DNA from: an uncultured Coriobacteriaceae bacterium
GTDB lineage: Bacteria; Actinomycetota; Coriobacteriia; Coriobacteriales; UMGS124
Direction of reading: 5' to 3'
Length of the DNA stretch: 14,422 nt
Assembly (NCBI GenBank): GCA_902783515.1
Contig: CACZRK010000031.1
Coordinates: 1-14,422 of the forward strand
Shown here: one piece after another, positions 1 to 6,416 of the stretch
How the letters are laid out: the number at the start of each line of letters is the position of its first letter
Numbering within the stretch: position 1 is the first letter of the stretch
The notes under the pieces: model-generated
Databases searched by the model: none
What the model was told of the DNA's origin: nothing
Seen by the model: only the letters and a program-made list of their open reading frames with translations
Position numbers and translations under genes: made by a program

Positions 1-597
1 GCCCCCGACGCCTCGGGCGCCGCGTCCCGGGAGCCCGAGCGGCACGGGCATCCGGTGACCATCATCGTCGTCTGCTGCCTGGTTTGCGCGCTGGCCGGCG
101 CAGGCGCCACGGCCTTCGGCATCCATGGCATGGTCGGCAAGGACGGGGACGGCGTCCAGAAGCTCGGCGAGGCGCTCTCCGTGCCCGGTCTGACGGGCGA
201 TGACTGGGTGCTCGCGAACGGCCAGGTCGTCGAGTTCAACGACGACGGCACGTTCACCTGGCACTATGACGGCGTGGACGGCTCCCAGTGGGTCTCCGGC
301 ACGTACGAGCAGAATCGTCGCGGCGTGACCGCCCGCGACCTGATGCCGGTCCTCGCGACCTACGGCGTGTACCTCAGCCGTGGCGACGTCGCGTCCGTCA
401 TCAGCTCCGGCCTGGTCAGCGCCGACGTCTACGAGGTGCGGCTGCACGTCGAGCGCTCGAGCGGCGGTGCGGGCGACGTCGACGGCAGGACCTTCGACGC
501 GACCTTCCTGTCCTGTGCGCCGCTCTCGGTGATCCCGAGCCACGTCACCGACGTCGCGTCCGGCGATGTCTGCGTCGCGACGCGCGCCACGGCATAG
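1..597 (+). CDS. Membrane-anchored protein of unknown function (5' end outside window)
   Basis: I do not recognise a family. The frame is open from the first base to the TAG at 595-597, giving 198 visible residues. A GTG at 55 could be a start, but no good ribosome binding site precedes it and the 18 codons before it encode a charged, flexible stretch typical of a cytoplasmic tail, so the gene probably begins upstream. A hydrophobic segment at visible residues 19-41 looks like one membrane anchor. Behind it lies a soluble domain of about 150 residues, presumably outside the cell, with a region reading VVEFNDDGTFTWHYDG that resembles the beta-strand style of small lipocalin-like or DUF-type surface domains. 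Two cysteines near the end (SCAPL and GDVCVA) could form a disulfide. The next gene starts 113 bases downstream. Function is unknown; the membrane topology is inferred from hydrophobicity only. Confidence 0.7.
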   Translation, partial: APDASGAASREPERHGHPVTIIVVCCLVCALAGAGATAFGIHGMVGKDGDGVQKLGEALSVPGLTGDDWVLANGQVVEFNDDGTFTWHYDGVDGSQWVSGTYEQNRRGVTARDLMPVLATYGVYLSRGDVASVISSGLVSADVYEVRLHVERSSGGAGDVDGRTFDATFLSCAPLSVIPSHVTDVASGDVCVATRATA

Positions 598-710
598 CCC
601 GTCCGCCGTCCGCCGCGGCGCGCGGGGAGCGGGGCGTCGCCGACCCACCGCCCGACGGCGCCCGTCTGCCCGCGAATCAAACGACCAACCATCAGAGAGG
701 TGTGAGACTC

Positions 711-1310
711 GTGCTCAAGAACAGTTTTGACGAGGACCTGCAGGCGTCGGTCGCGTTCCATGGCCACCTGTGCGCAGGCCAGGTCATCGGCGTGCGCATG
801 GCGCGCCTCGCGCTGGCCTACTTCGGCATCGACGACCCCGCGCACTACCGCGACCTCGTCGCTTTCGTCGAGTGCGACCGCTGCCTGGCGGACGCCGTGA
901 TGGTCACCTGCCACTGCAGCCTCGGTCGCAGGCGCCTCAAGTGGTACGACTACGGCATCATGTCCGCCACGTTCTACGACATGCGCACCAAGCGCGCCAT
1001 CAGGGTCTCCCAGCCGCAGGGCAACCACTGCCCGCACGACGCCGACCCTGTGGCGTTCTTCAACGCCATCCCCGACGAGAGGCTCTTTGACGTCGACGAG
1101 GTCGTGCTCCCGGACCTCACGGAGGACGACCTGCCCGGCGGCACCACGCGCGGCGTCGCCTGCGAGCGCTGCGGCGAGCTCATCCACGACCATCGCGAGG
1201 TGGTCAGGGACGGCCACGTGCTCTGCAAGAAGTGCGCCGGCGAGCACGTCTACTACCGCACCGTCCGCCGCCTCACGCCGGCGCAGGTGCAGGCGGGCGT
1301 GCAGGAGTAG
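711..1310 (+). CDS. FmdE-family metal-binding protein with C-terminal zinc ribbon
   Basis: A 199-residue protein of the FmdE family, named after subunit E of archaeal formylmethanofuran dehydrogenase but common as a stand-alone protein in anaerobic bacteria, where its reaction is not settled. Residues 16-26 carry the family's GHxC signature (FHGHLCAGQVI). Further conserved features are FVECDRCLADAV at 52-63, a CHCSLG turn at 67-72 and LKWYDYG at 76-82. The C-terminus has a zinc-ribbon pattern C151-x2-C154...C172-x2-C175. The start chosen is GTG 711, with GAGG at 697-700 ten bases before it; an in-frame GTG at 702 sits too close to that site. The open frame continues upstream into the preceding gene, but that part does not look like FmdE. 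rarA follows 3 bases later, so the two are probably co-transcribed. The family call is firm; the cellular role is not. Confidence 0.88.
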   Translation: MLKNSFDEDLQASVAFHGHLCAGQVIGVRMARLALAYFGIDDPAHYRDLVAFVECDRCLADAVMVTCHCSLGRRRLKWYDYGIMSATFYDMRTKRAIRVSQPQGNHCPHDADPVAFFNAIPDERLFDVDEVVLPDLTEDDLPGGTTRGVACERCGELIHDHREVVRDGHVLCKKCAGEHVYYRTVRRLTPAQVQAGVQE

Positions 1311-1313
1311 CCG

Positions 1314-2666
1314 ATGGAGACGCTCTTCTCCGAGGTCAACCGTCAGAAGCGGACGAAGGCGGCGCCGCTCGCCGTACGCGTCCGCCCCACGACGCTCGAC
1401 GAGTTCTACGGCCAGCGCCAGGCGGTCGGCCCGGGCACGTGGCTGCGCGACGCGATCCAGTACGACGCGCTGTCGTCGGTCATCCTCTACGGACCCGCAG
1501 GCACCGGCAAGACGACGCTGGCGCGCATCATCGCGCACGCGACGCGGGCGGAGTTCGTGGAGGTGTCGGCCGTCACGGGCACGGTCGCCGACCTGCGACG
1601 CGAGATCGCTGCCGCCGAGCAGCGCATGCTTGTGAACGACCGCCGCACGATCCTGTTCGTGGACGAGATCCACCGCTTCTCAAAGAGCCAGCAGGACGCG
1701 CTGCTGCACGCGGTGGAGAACCGCACGGTCATCCTGGTGGGCGCCACGACAGAGAACCCGTACTTCGAGGTCAACCAGGCGCTGCTGTCGCGCTCGCGCG
1801 TCGTGGAGCTCACGGCGCTCTCCGACGAGGACGTCTCGCGCGTCCTGGACCACGCGCTCGCCTCCCCGGACGGGCTGGCGGGCAGGTTCACCCTCAGCGA
1901 CGGGGCCCGCGCCTTCATCTGCCTGGTGGCCGGCGGCGACGCGCGATCGGCGCTCACGACCCTGGAGCTCGGCTCGCAGCTCGCCCTGCGCCATGCCGAC
2001 GGCGCGGCGCGGGGCGCGGCCGGGACGGGGGATGCCGCCGCCGCGTCGCCCGCGGTTGAGATCACCGAGCATGACGTGCGCGAGGCGACGCCGACCAGGA
2101 CGCAGCGCTACGACAAGGGCGGCGACGAGCACTACGACACGATCTCGGCGTTCATCAAGTCCATGCGGGGGAGCGACCCCGACGCGGCAGTCTACTGGCT
2201 CGCGCGCATGCTCGCGGGCGGGGAGGATCCCAAGTTCATCGCCCGACGCATCCTGATCCTCGCGTCGGAGGACGTCGGGAACGCCGACCCGCAGGCGCTG
2301 CTCGTCGCCGAGGCGACGTTTCGCGCCGTGGAGGTCATCGGCATGCCGGAGTGCCAGATCAACCTCGCGCAGGCGGCGGTCTACATGGCGCTCGCCCCCA
2401 AGAGCAACACCAGCTACATGGCTCTGCATCGCGCCCAGGACGACATCAAGCGCGCGTCGCACCGCGCCGTGCCCGACCACCTGCGCGACCGGCATCGTCC
2501 CGGCAGCGACGCGTACGGGCCGTATCTGTACCCGCATGACTACCCCGGCGGCTGGGTGAGGCAGCAGTACCTGCCCGACGGCCTGTCCCGCGGCTGCTTC
2601 TACCAGCCCGGTGAGCGGGGCTGGGAGGGCTTTCGCGTCGACGCCTCGCGCAGGGATCGGGAATAG
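1314..2666 (+). CDS. rarA: Replication-associated recombination protein A (RarA/MgsA AAA+ ATPase)
   Basis: A 450-residue AAA+ ATPase, close to the usual length (E. coli RarA is about 447). The family acts at stalled replication forks and is related to clamp-loader subunits. Walker A is GPAGTGKT at 60-67, Walker B ILFVDEIH at 113-120, sensor 1 VGATTENP at 142-149, arginine-finger region LLSRSRV at 157-163, and sensor 2 GGDARSAL at 207-214. The C-terminal tetramerisation region is clear from YDKGGDEHYDTISAFIKS to the segment with APKSNTSYMAL at 361-371. Residues 231-249 form an alanine/glycine-rich linker between the ATPase and C-terminal parts that looks like a lineage-specific low-complexity insertion. 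ATG 1314 is preceded by AGGAG at 1303-1307, which overlaps the end of the FmdE gene, so translation may be coupled. Confidence 0.97.
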   Translation: METLFSEVNRQKRTKAAPLAVRVRPTTLDEFYGQRQAVGPGTWLRDAIQYDALSSVILYGPAGTGKTTLARIIAHATRAEFVEVSAVTGTVADLRREIAAAEQRMLVNDRRTILFVDEIHRFSKSQQDALLHAVENRTVILVGATTENPYFEVNQALLSRSRVVELTALSDEDVSRVLDHALASPDGLAGRFTLSDGARAFICLVAGGDARSALTTLELGSQLALRHADGAARGAAGTGDAAAASPAVEITEHDVREATPTRTQRYDKGGDEHYDTISAFIKSMRGSDPDAAVYWLARMLAGGEDPKFIARRILILASEDVGNADPQALLVAEATFRAVEVIGMPECQINLAQAAVYMALAPKSNTSYMALHRAQDDIKRASHRAVPDHLRDRHRPGSDAYGPYLYPHDYPGGWVRQQYLPDGLSRGCFYQPGERGWEGFRVDASRRDRE

Positions 2667-2698
2667 GCCTCACCGCGCGCTCGGGGGACGACGCGCTT

Positions 2699-2707
2699 GG
2701 GTATAGT
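2699..2707 (+). promoter_or_regulatory. Candidate -10 element upstream of the DUF948/sigma operon
   Basis: In the 100-base gap after rarA, TATAGT at 2702-2707 is one mismatch from the housekeeping -10. It overlaps GGGTAT at 2699-2704, which matches the -10 consensus known for Bacillus SigB. I could not find a good -35 for either class at the expected distance (about 2679-2686 reads GCTCGGGG), so this is a weak call. A promoter here would drive the DUF948 gene and possibly the anti-sigma/sigma pair downstream. Confidence 0.35.
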
Positions 2708-2766
2708 GATTCCGGAGGCCGCGCACGCATGCGCGCACCGCACGGGACGGAAGGGGCGCATCGATC

Positions 2767-3414
2767 ATGAACATCATCACCATACTGCTGGGCGTGCTCA
2801 TCGCCGCGGGCGTCTGGGCCCTCGTCGAGCTCGCCGTCACGGTGCGCCGCGTGCGTCCCGCCGTCGACTCGGTCCAGAAGACGGTCGAGGAGCTGAACGC
2901 GACCGTCACCGACGTCGCCGCGCAGGTGAAGCCCGTGATCGCTCATGTCGACGAGGTCGTGACCAACGTCCAGCCCGCGGTCAGCACCGCCTCGCCTCTG
3001 CTCGAGCAGACGACGCAGGCGGTCGGCACGCTGAACGCCGACCTGGAGCGCATCGAGCAGATCCTCACCGACGTCACGAAGGTGAGCGGGGCCGCCTCAA
3101 GCGCGACGACGGCCGTCCAGTCCGCGACGTCATCCATCGCGGGCCGCGTGCTCGGCCGTCTCGGGAAGGGCCGCGCCGCCTCCGAGGGCGATCGCAACCG
3201 GCGTCTTCAGACGCCCGACGTCGAGGTCGCGACGCCCGTGGGCGCCGAGCAGGGCGAGGGAGTGCCGACCGGTGACGACGGTGTCGAGGACCATGAGGTT
3301 CAGGTTGAGATCGAACGTCCGAACGTGGTGACCAAAGACGCCGGCTACTTCACGTATCCCACCGAGGCTGACGACGCGCCCGCCGAGACGCACGAGGCGT
3401 CCGCTCGGCCGTAA
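2767..3414 (+). CDS. DUF948 membrane-anchored coiled-coil protein (YtxG-like)
   Basis: A 215-residue protein with an N-terminal membrane segment at about 2-24, then a helical, heptad-like region (about 25-125) rich in V, T, A and Q that matches the DUF948 style (VRRVRPAVDSVQKTVEELNA). The remaining 85 residues are charged and probably disordered, with a conserved-looking KDAGYFTYP patch near the end. ATG 2767 has a GGAAGGGG site at 2749-2756. Molecular function is unknown. A DUF948 protein in Bacillus subtilis, YtxG, is a general-stress protein, which fits its position 56 bases upstream of an anti-sigma/sigma pair. Its link to the sigma factor here is inferred from position only. No pore or enzyme motif is visible. 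Confidence 0.85.
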   Translation: MNIITILLGVLIAAGVWALVELAVTVRRVRPAVDSVQKTVEELNATVTDVAAQVKPVIAHVDEVVTNVQPAVSTASPLLEQTTQAVGTLNADLERIEQILTDVTKVSGAASSATTAVQSATSSIAGRVLGRLGKGRAASEGDRNRRLQTPDVEVATPVGAEQGEGVPTGDDGVEDHEVQVEIERPNVVTKDAGYFTYPTEADDAPAETHEASARP

Positions 3415-3470
3415 CGGGACGACTCACAAGGCGTCACGGCCCATTCAAACGACAGAAGGAGTGATCCGAA

Positions 3471-3884
3471 ATGCAGGAGGAGAGCGAGTCCACGACGGCG
3501 CGCCCCGTTGAGACGACCACGCTCAGCGTCCCCGCGAGCGCGCGGTACGCACGCGTCGTGCGCATGACCGCCGCCAACCTCGCGTCCATCGCCGAGTTCG
3601 GCGTGGATGACGTGGAGGATATACGCATGGCCGCCGAGGAGGCGTTCGTCTACGCGTGTGCCACCGGCGTGAGCGGCGCGATGGCCATCTCGTTCGAACT
3701 CGCGCGGGACTGCGTCACCATGCGCTTTGAGCTCGGGGACGCGACGCCCGACGACGAGGAGACGCAGACGTCCATGCAGTACGCGACGCTGCTGCTTGAC
3801 GCGCTCTGCGACAGCCGCGAGCAGACCGCCGACCCGTCGACCCTGGTGCTCGTCAAGCGATTGGGGCATGCCGATGCCCTCTGA
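3471..3884 (+). CDS. rsbW: RsbW-like anti-sigma factor with degenerate ATP-binding motifs
   Basis: A 137-residue GHKL-fold protein related to RsbW/SpoIIAB, which bind a SigB/SigF-type sigma factor and phosphorylate an RsbV-type antagonist. The N-terminal half aligns well with RsbW: LSVPASARYARVVRMTAANLA at about 18-38 and GVDDVEDIRMAAEEAF at 44-59. The N box keeps the glutamate (E57) but has Tyr61 where the family has the magnesium-binding asparagine. The G1 box reads FELGDATPD rather than an ADxGxxFD-type motif, and the G2 region reads MQYATLLLDAL with none of the usual glycines. The protein is shorter than B. subtilis RsbW (about 160). It therefore probably binds sigma but may not bind ATP normally. 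ATG 3471 has AAGGAG at 3456-3461. Its end overlaps the sigma gene start by 11 bases, supporting partnership. No RsbV-like gene is in the window. Confidence 0.85.
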   Translation: MQEESESTTARPVETTTLSVPASARYARVVRMTAANLASIAEFGVDDVEDIRMAAEEAFVYACATGVSGAMAISFELARDCVTMRFELGDATPDDEETQTSMQYATLLLDALCDSREQTADPSTLVLVKRLGHADAL

Positions 3885-4662
3885 TCAGAAGAGCAAGAAG
3901 CTCGTGTGGGACAAGACGCGCACGCGCGAACTCTTCAGGCGCTACAAGGAGAAGGGCGACGAGGAGGCGCGCAGCCAGCTCATCGTGAACCACCTGAACC
4001 TCGTTCGCTTCCTGGCGGCGAAGTTCAACAACCGCGGCGAGCCGCTGGAGGACCTCATCCAGGTGGGCACGATCGGCCTGATCAAGGCGATCGACCGCTT
4101 TGAGCCTGACCGCGGCCTTGAGTTCACGACGTACGCCACGCCGACGATCCTCGGCGAGATCAAGCGCCACTTCCGCGACAAGGGCTGGTCGGTGCGCGTC
4201 CCGCGTCGCCTGCAGGAGCTCTCGTCCAAGGTCAACCATGCGGTCGACCAGCTCACGATGGACCTGCAGCGCCAGCCGACGGTCGATGAGATCGCCGACT
4301 TCCTGGGCGTCTCGCCCGACGAGGTCCTGGAGGCCATGGAGTCGGGGGAGGCGTACACGTCCGTCCCGCTGGAGGTCTCGAGCTCCGACGATGACGACAG
4401 CACCCTCTCCGTGCTCGACCGCTTCGGCCAGGAGGACGAGGAGCTGAACGCCTCCGACGACCGCATCCTGCTCGAGCGCGTGCTCAAGGACTTCACGCCC
4501 AAGGAGCAGGAGGTCATCCGCCTGCGCTTCGTCGACGGCCTCACGCAGGCGGAGATCGCCGAGAAGCTGGACGTCTCGCAGGTGCAGGTGTCTCGTCTGC
4601 TTCGTCGGACGCTGCGGCGGATGCAGGAGAAGATCTCCCCCTCGTCGGTGGAGACCGCGTAG
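3874..4662 (+). CDS. sigB: RNA polymerase sigma factor, SigB/SigF/SigG family
   Basis: A 262-residue alternative sigma factor with regions 2, 3 and 4. Region 2 spans about 28-104 and includes EDLIQVGTIGLIKAIDRF (59-76) and GLEFTTYATPTILGEIKRHF (81-100), the core-binding and -10 recognition segments. Region 3 (about 106-160) starts with SVRVPRRLQEL. Region 4 (about 202-252) has an HTH beginning LTQAEIAEKLDVSQVQVSR at 223. An acidic linker (SSSDDDDS) joins regions 3 and 4. The absence of region 1.1 and the family motifs separate it from the housekeeping sigma and from ECF factors. I chose ATG 3874, seven bases after GGGG at 3863-3866; an in-frame ATG at 3868 lies only one base after it. The 11-base overlap with the anti-sigma gene suggests translational coupling that holds the two proteins in balance. 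Which stress it answers cannot be read from the sequence. Confidence 0.95.
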   Translation: MPSDQKSKKLVWDKTRTRELFRRYKEKGDEEARSQLIVNHLNLVRFLAAKFNNRGEPLEDLIQVGTIGLIKAIDRFEPDRGLEFTTYATPTILGEIKRHFRDKGWSVRVPRRLQELSSKVNHAVDQLTMDLQRQPTVDEIADFLGVSPDEVLEAMESGEAYTSVPLEVSSSDDDDSTLSVLDRFGQEDEELNASDDRILLERVLKDFTPKEQEVIRLRFVDGLTQAEIAEKLDVSQVQVSRLLRRTLRRMQEKISPSSVETA

Positions 4663-4729
4663 CGGCGTGAGTGTGGCCGCTGGCAGGGGCGTCGCGCAGG
4701 TGATGGGACACAACGGGGGAAGGGCTTGC

Positions 4730-6202
4730 ATGAAGGGCGTCGAGCAGGTCGGCCAGGAACCGAATCGATCGCAGGCGGGCGATTGCGTGCGCGGGCAGGC
4801 CGAGCCCCTGACCGGCGTCGCGGCCGCCCGCCAGTTCGTGCGCGGCGCGGCGCGCAGGCTCACGCTGCCCGAGCGCCTCAGCAAGTATCAGGCGCGCTTC
4901 TATCGCGTCTGGAGCTACATCGGCATCGGCGCGATCATCATGTTCGTGTTCTGGCTCGCCGATCACGTGTCGGACGCCATCTTCGTGCTCGTGCTGGGCA
5001 GCGTGCTCGCCTTCATCTACGCGCCGATCACCAACGCGCTGGAGCGCCGGTTCCACGTCCCGCGCTTGCTGGGCACGTTCGTGGGCCTCGCGCTCGTCAT
5101 CGCGTTCTTCGTCATGCTGATCGGCCTCATCATCCCGCTGCTGAGCCGGCAGCTCGTCGGCATGCTCCAGTCCATGCCGACCTACATAGACATGATCTCC
5201 AACGCGTGGAACGACCTGAACGCGTTCCTCGGCTCGGAGCCCGACGGCGTCGTGCAGAGCTTCATCATCTCGATCCTCGACAACCTCGCGAGCCAGGTGA
5301 CGAAGATGACGAGCGGCGTCGCGCAGAACGCGGCCGCCGGCGTCTTCAGCGGCGTCTCGAGCATCGTGACGACCGTGATCGACGTCTTCATGGCGTTCGT
5401 GCTTTCGTTCTGGCTCGCGAAGGACTTCCCGGGCATCGAGAGCGAGATCTCCACGGTCGTCGGCCCGCGCCGCGGCGAGGACTACCGCATCATCACGACG
5501 GTGTTCTCGCGCTCGCTGTCCGGGTACCTGAAGGGCCTCATCATCAACTCCGCCTGCACGGGTGTCATCGCGGGCGTGGGCTACTGGCTGCTCGGCGTGC
5601 CGTACGCGACGCTGCTCGGCCTCATCACCGCCATCCTCAACATCATCCCGTACGTCGGCCCCTGGACGGGCGGCGCGCTCGCGTTCCTCGTGGGCATCTC
5701 CGTCGGCCCGATGCCGGCGATCCTCTCGATCGTCGTGACCGTTGCGGCGCAGCAGTTCACGGACAACGTCATCTCCCCGAAGGTCATGCAGGCGGCCGTC
5801 TCGCTGCACCCCGCGCTCGTCATCGTCGCGATGCTCGCGGGCGCGGCGCTCGGCGGCATCGGCGGCATGATCGCGGCCGTGCCCCTGACCGCCGCCTTCA
5901 AGGGCGTCTTCGTGTACTACTTCGAGAAGAAGACGGGCCGGCAGCTCATGAGCAAGAACGGCATGCTGTTCCGCGGCGAGACGTTCACCGACGAGCACGG
6001 CAACCCGCGCCCGGCCTGCGACGCGCTCGGCTTTGACATCACGGGCGACGAGGGCGTGCCCGAGCGCATCCGCACGGCGATGGCCGCGGCCTCGGTGCCC
6101 GAGGAGGCGCGCGCCGGTCACGCATCGGCCGCCGACGACGGCCGCGCGACTGCCGCCGAGGCCGACGATGCGGCGGCGACAGACCCACGGTCCTCTCGAT
6201 AG
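4730..6202 (+). CDS. AI-2E family transporter (PerM/YdbI-type permease)
   Basis: A 490-residue integral membrane protein of the AI-2E transporter family (DUF20). Substrates across the family are diverse and include sodium or protons in some members, so autoinducer export should not be assumed. Membrane segments appear at about 61-79, 82-103 and 114-137, followed by a long amphipathic region (about 138-215) and a hydrophobic C-terminal block. The family hallmark LLGVPYATLLGLITAILN, followed by IIPYVGPWTGG, is intact. After the last membrane helix comes a tail of roughly 85 polar, alanine-rich residues, longer than typical. ATG 4730 has GGGGAAGGG at 4715-4723. An in-frame GTG at 4667 would add 21 residues but has no good binding site. 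The gene begins 67 bases after the sigma factor and probably belongs to the same transcript; a large palindrome follows 40 bases after its stop. Confidence 0.93.
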   Translation: MKGVEQVGQEPNRSQAGDCVRGQAEPLTGVAAARQFVRGAARRLTLPERLSKYQARFYRVWSYIGIGAIIMFVFWLADHVSDAIFVLVLGSVLAFIYAPITNALERRFHVPRLLGTFVGLALVIAFFVMLIGLIIPLLSRQLVGMLQSMPTYIDMISNAWNDLNAFLGSEPDGVVQSFIISILDNLASQVTKMTSGVAQNAAAGVFSGVSSIVTTVIDVFMAFVLSFWLAKDFPGIESEISTVVGPRRGEDYRIITTVFSRSLSGYLKGLIINSACTGVIAGVGYWLLGVPYATLLGLITAILNIIPYVGPWTGGALAFLVGISVGPMPAILSIVVTVAAQQFTDNVISPKVMQAAVSLHPALVIVAMLAGAALGGIGGMIAAVPLTAAFKGVFVYYFEKKTGRQLMSKNGMLFRGETFTDEHGNPRPACDALGFDITGDEGVPERIRTAMAAASVPEEARAGHASAADDGRATAAEADDAAATDPRSSR

Positions 6203-6242
6203 GCTCGCCGCGTCACCGATTCGTCATGATACGACGTGTTTT

Positions 6243-6307
6243 GCATGGCACTCCGTCCTCGCGGCGACGCCCCTCGGCGTCGCGCGGGGGAGGAGTGCTA
6301 TGCTTTT
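6243..6307 (+). terminator. Long imperfect hairpin between the permease gene and alaS
   Basis: The arms pair over about 27 base pairs: GCATG/TATGC (6243-6247 with 6299-6303, one G-T), GCACTCC/GGAGTGC (6248-6254 with 6292-6298), one G-A mismatch (6255/6291), seven pairs between 6256-6262 and 6284-6290 including two G-T, one bulged G at 6263, then GCGACGCC/GGCGTCGC (6264-6271 with 6276-6283) around the loop CCTC. TTTT follows at 6304-6307, so it can work as an intrinsic terminator for the sigma/permease operon on the + strand. The T run is short. The right arm also contains TGCTATGCT, which resembles an extended -10, so a role in alaS transcription is a real alternative. Confidence 0.65.
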
Positions 6308-6379
6308 GCGCCGAGTGAATCGCAGGCAACGCGTGGGGGCGGGTCGGCCGGACGGCACGGCCCGCGCGCCTGACGTGCG

Positions 6380-6395
6380 GGGCTGCAGACAGCCC
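6380..6395 (+). promoter_or_regulatory. Small perfect hairpin just upstream of the alaS ribosome binding site
   Basis: GGGCTG at 6380-6385 and CAGCCC at 6390-6395 form a perfect 6-bp stem with loop CAGA. It ends eight bases before the AAGGAG site at 6404-6409. The structure is unambiguous on paper; a regulatory role is inferred only from its position in the roughly 110-base alaS leader. Confidence 0.4.
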
Positions 6396-6416
6396 GACGA
6401 GCGAAGGAGTCCGTCA

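Noticed and set aside
288..710. Extended N-terminus for the FmdE protein overlapping the first gene
   Set aside because: The added residues are arginine-rich shadow sequence of the first gene; GTG 711 has a plausible binding site and gives the normal family start.
598..710. Terminator or promoter between the first gene and the FmdE gene
   Set aside because: A GGCGTCG/CGACGGC-like pairing is imperfect, has no T run, and no matched -35/-10 pair was found.
429..1673. Long open frame on the minus strand (414 codons) opposite the FmdE gene and rarA
   Set aside because: It is a GC-rich mirror of the genes on the other strand, with arginine-, valine- and aspartate-heavy sequence, no recognisable domain and no ribosome binding site.
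3727..3873. Upstream extension of the sigma factor inside the anti-sigma gene
   Set aside because: The translation there is serine/arginine-rich shadow sequence; sigma homology begins after ATG 3874.
4541..6121. A 526-codon minus-strand frame opposite the permease gene
   Set aside because: The product is almost all R, H, D and E with no domain, while the plus-strand permease has clear family motifs.
6033..6416. Extended N-terminus for AlaRS starting inside the permease gene
   Set aside because: The extra 128 codons are arginine/proline-rich noise, and GTG 6417 has an ideal AAGGAG site and a standard AlaRS N-terminus.
6304..6416. T-box riboswitch in the alaS leader
   Set aside because: I looked for the conserved TGGNACCGCG-type antiterminator motif and found only a poor partial resemblance, with no matching terminator directly before the gene.
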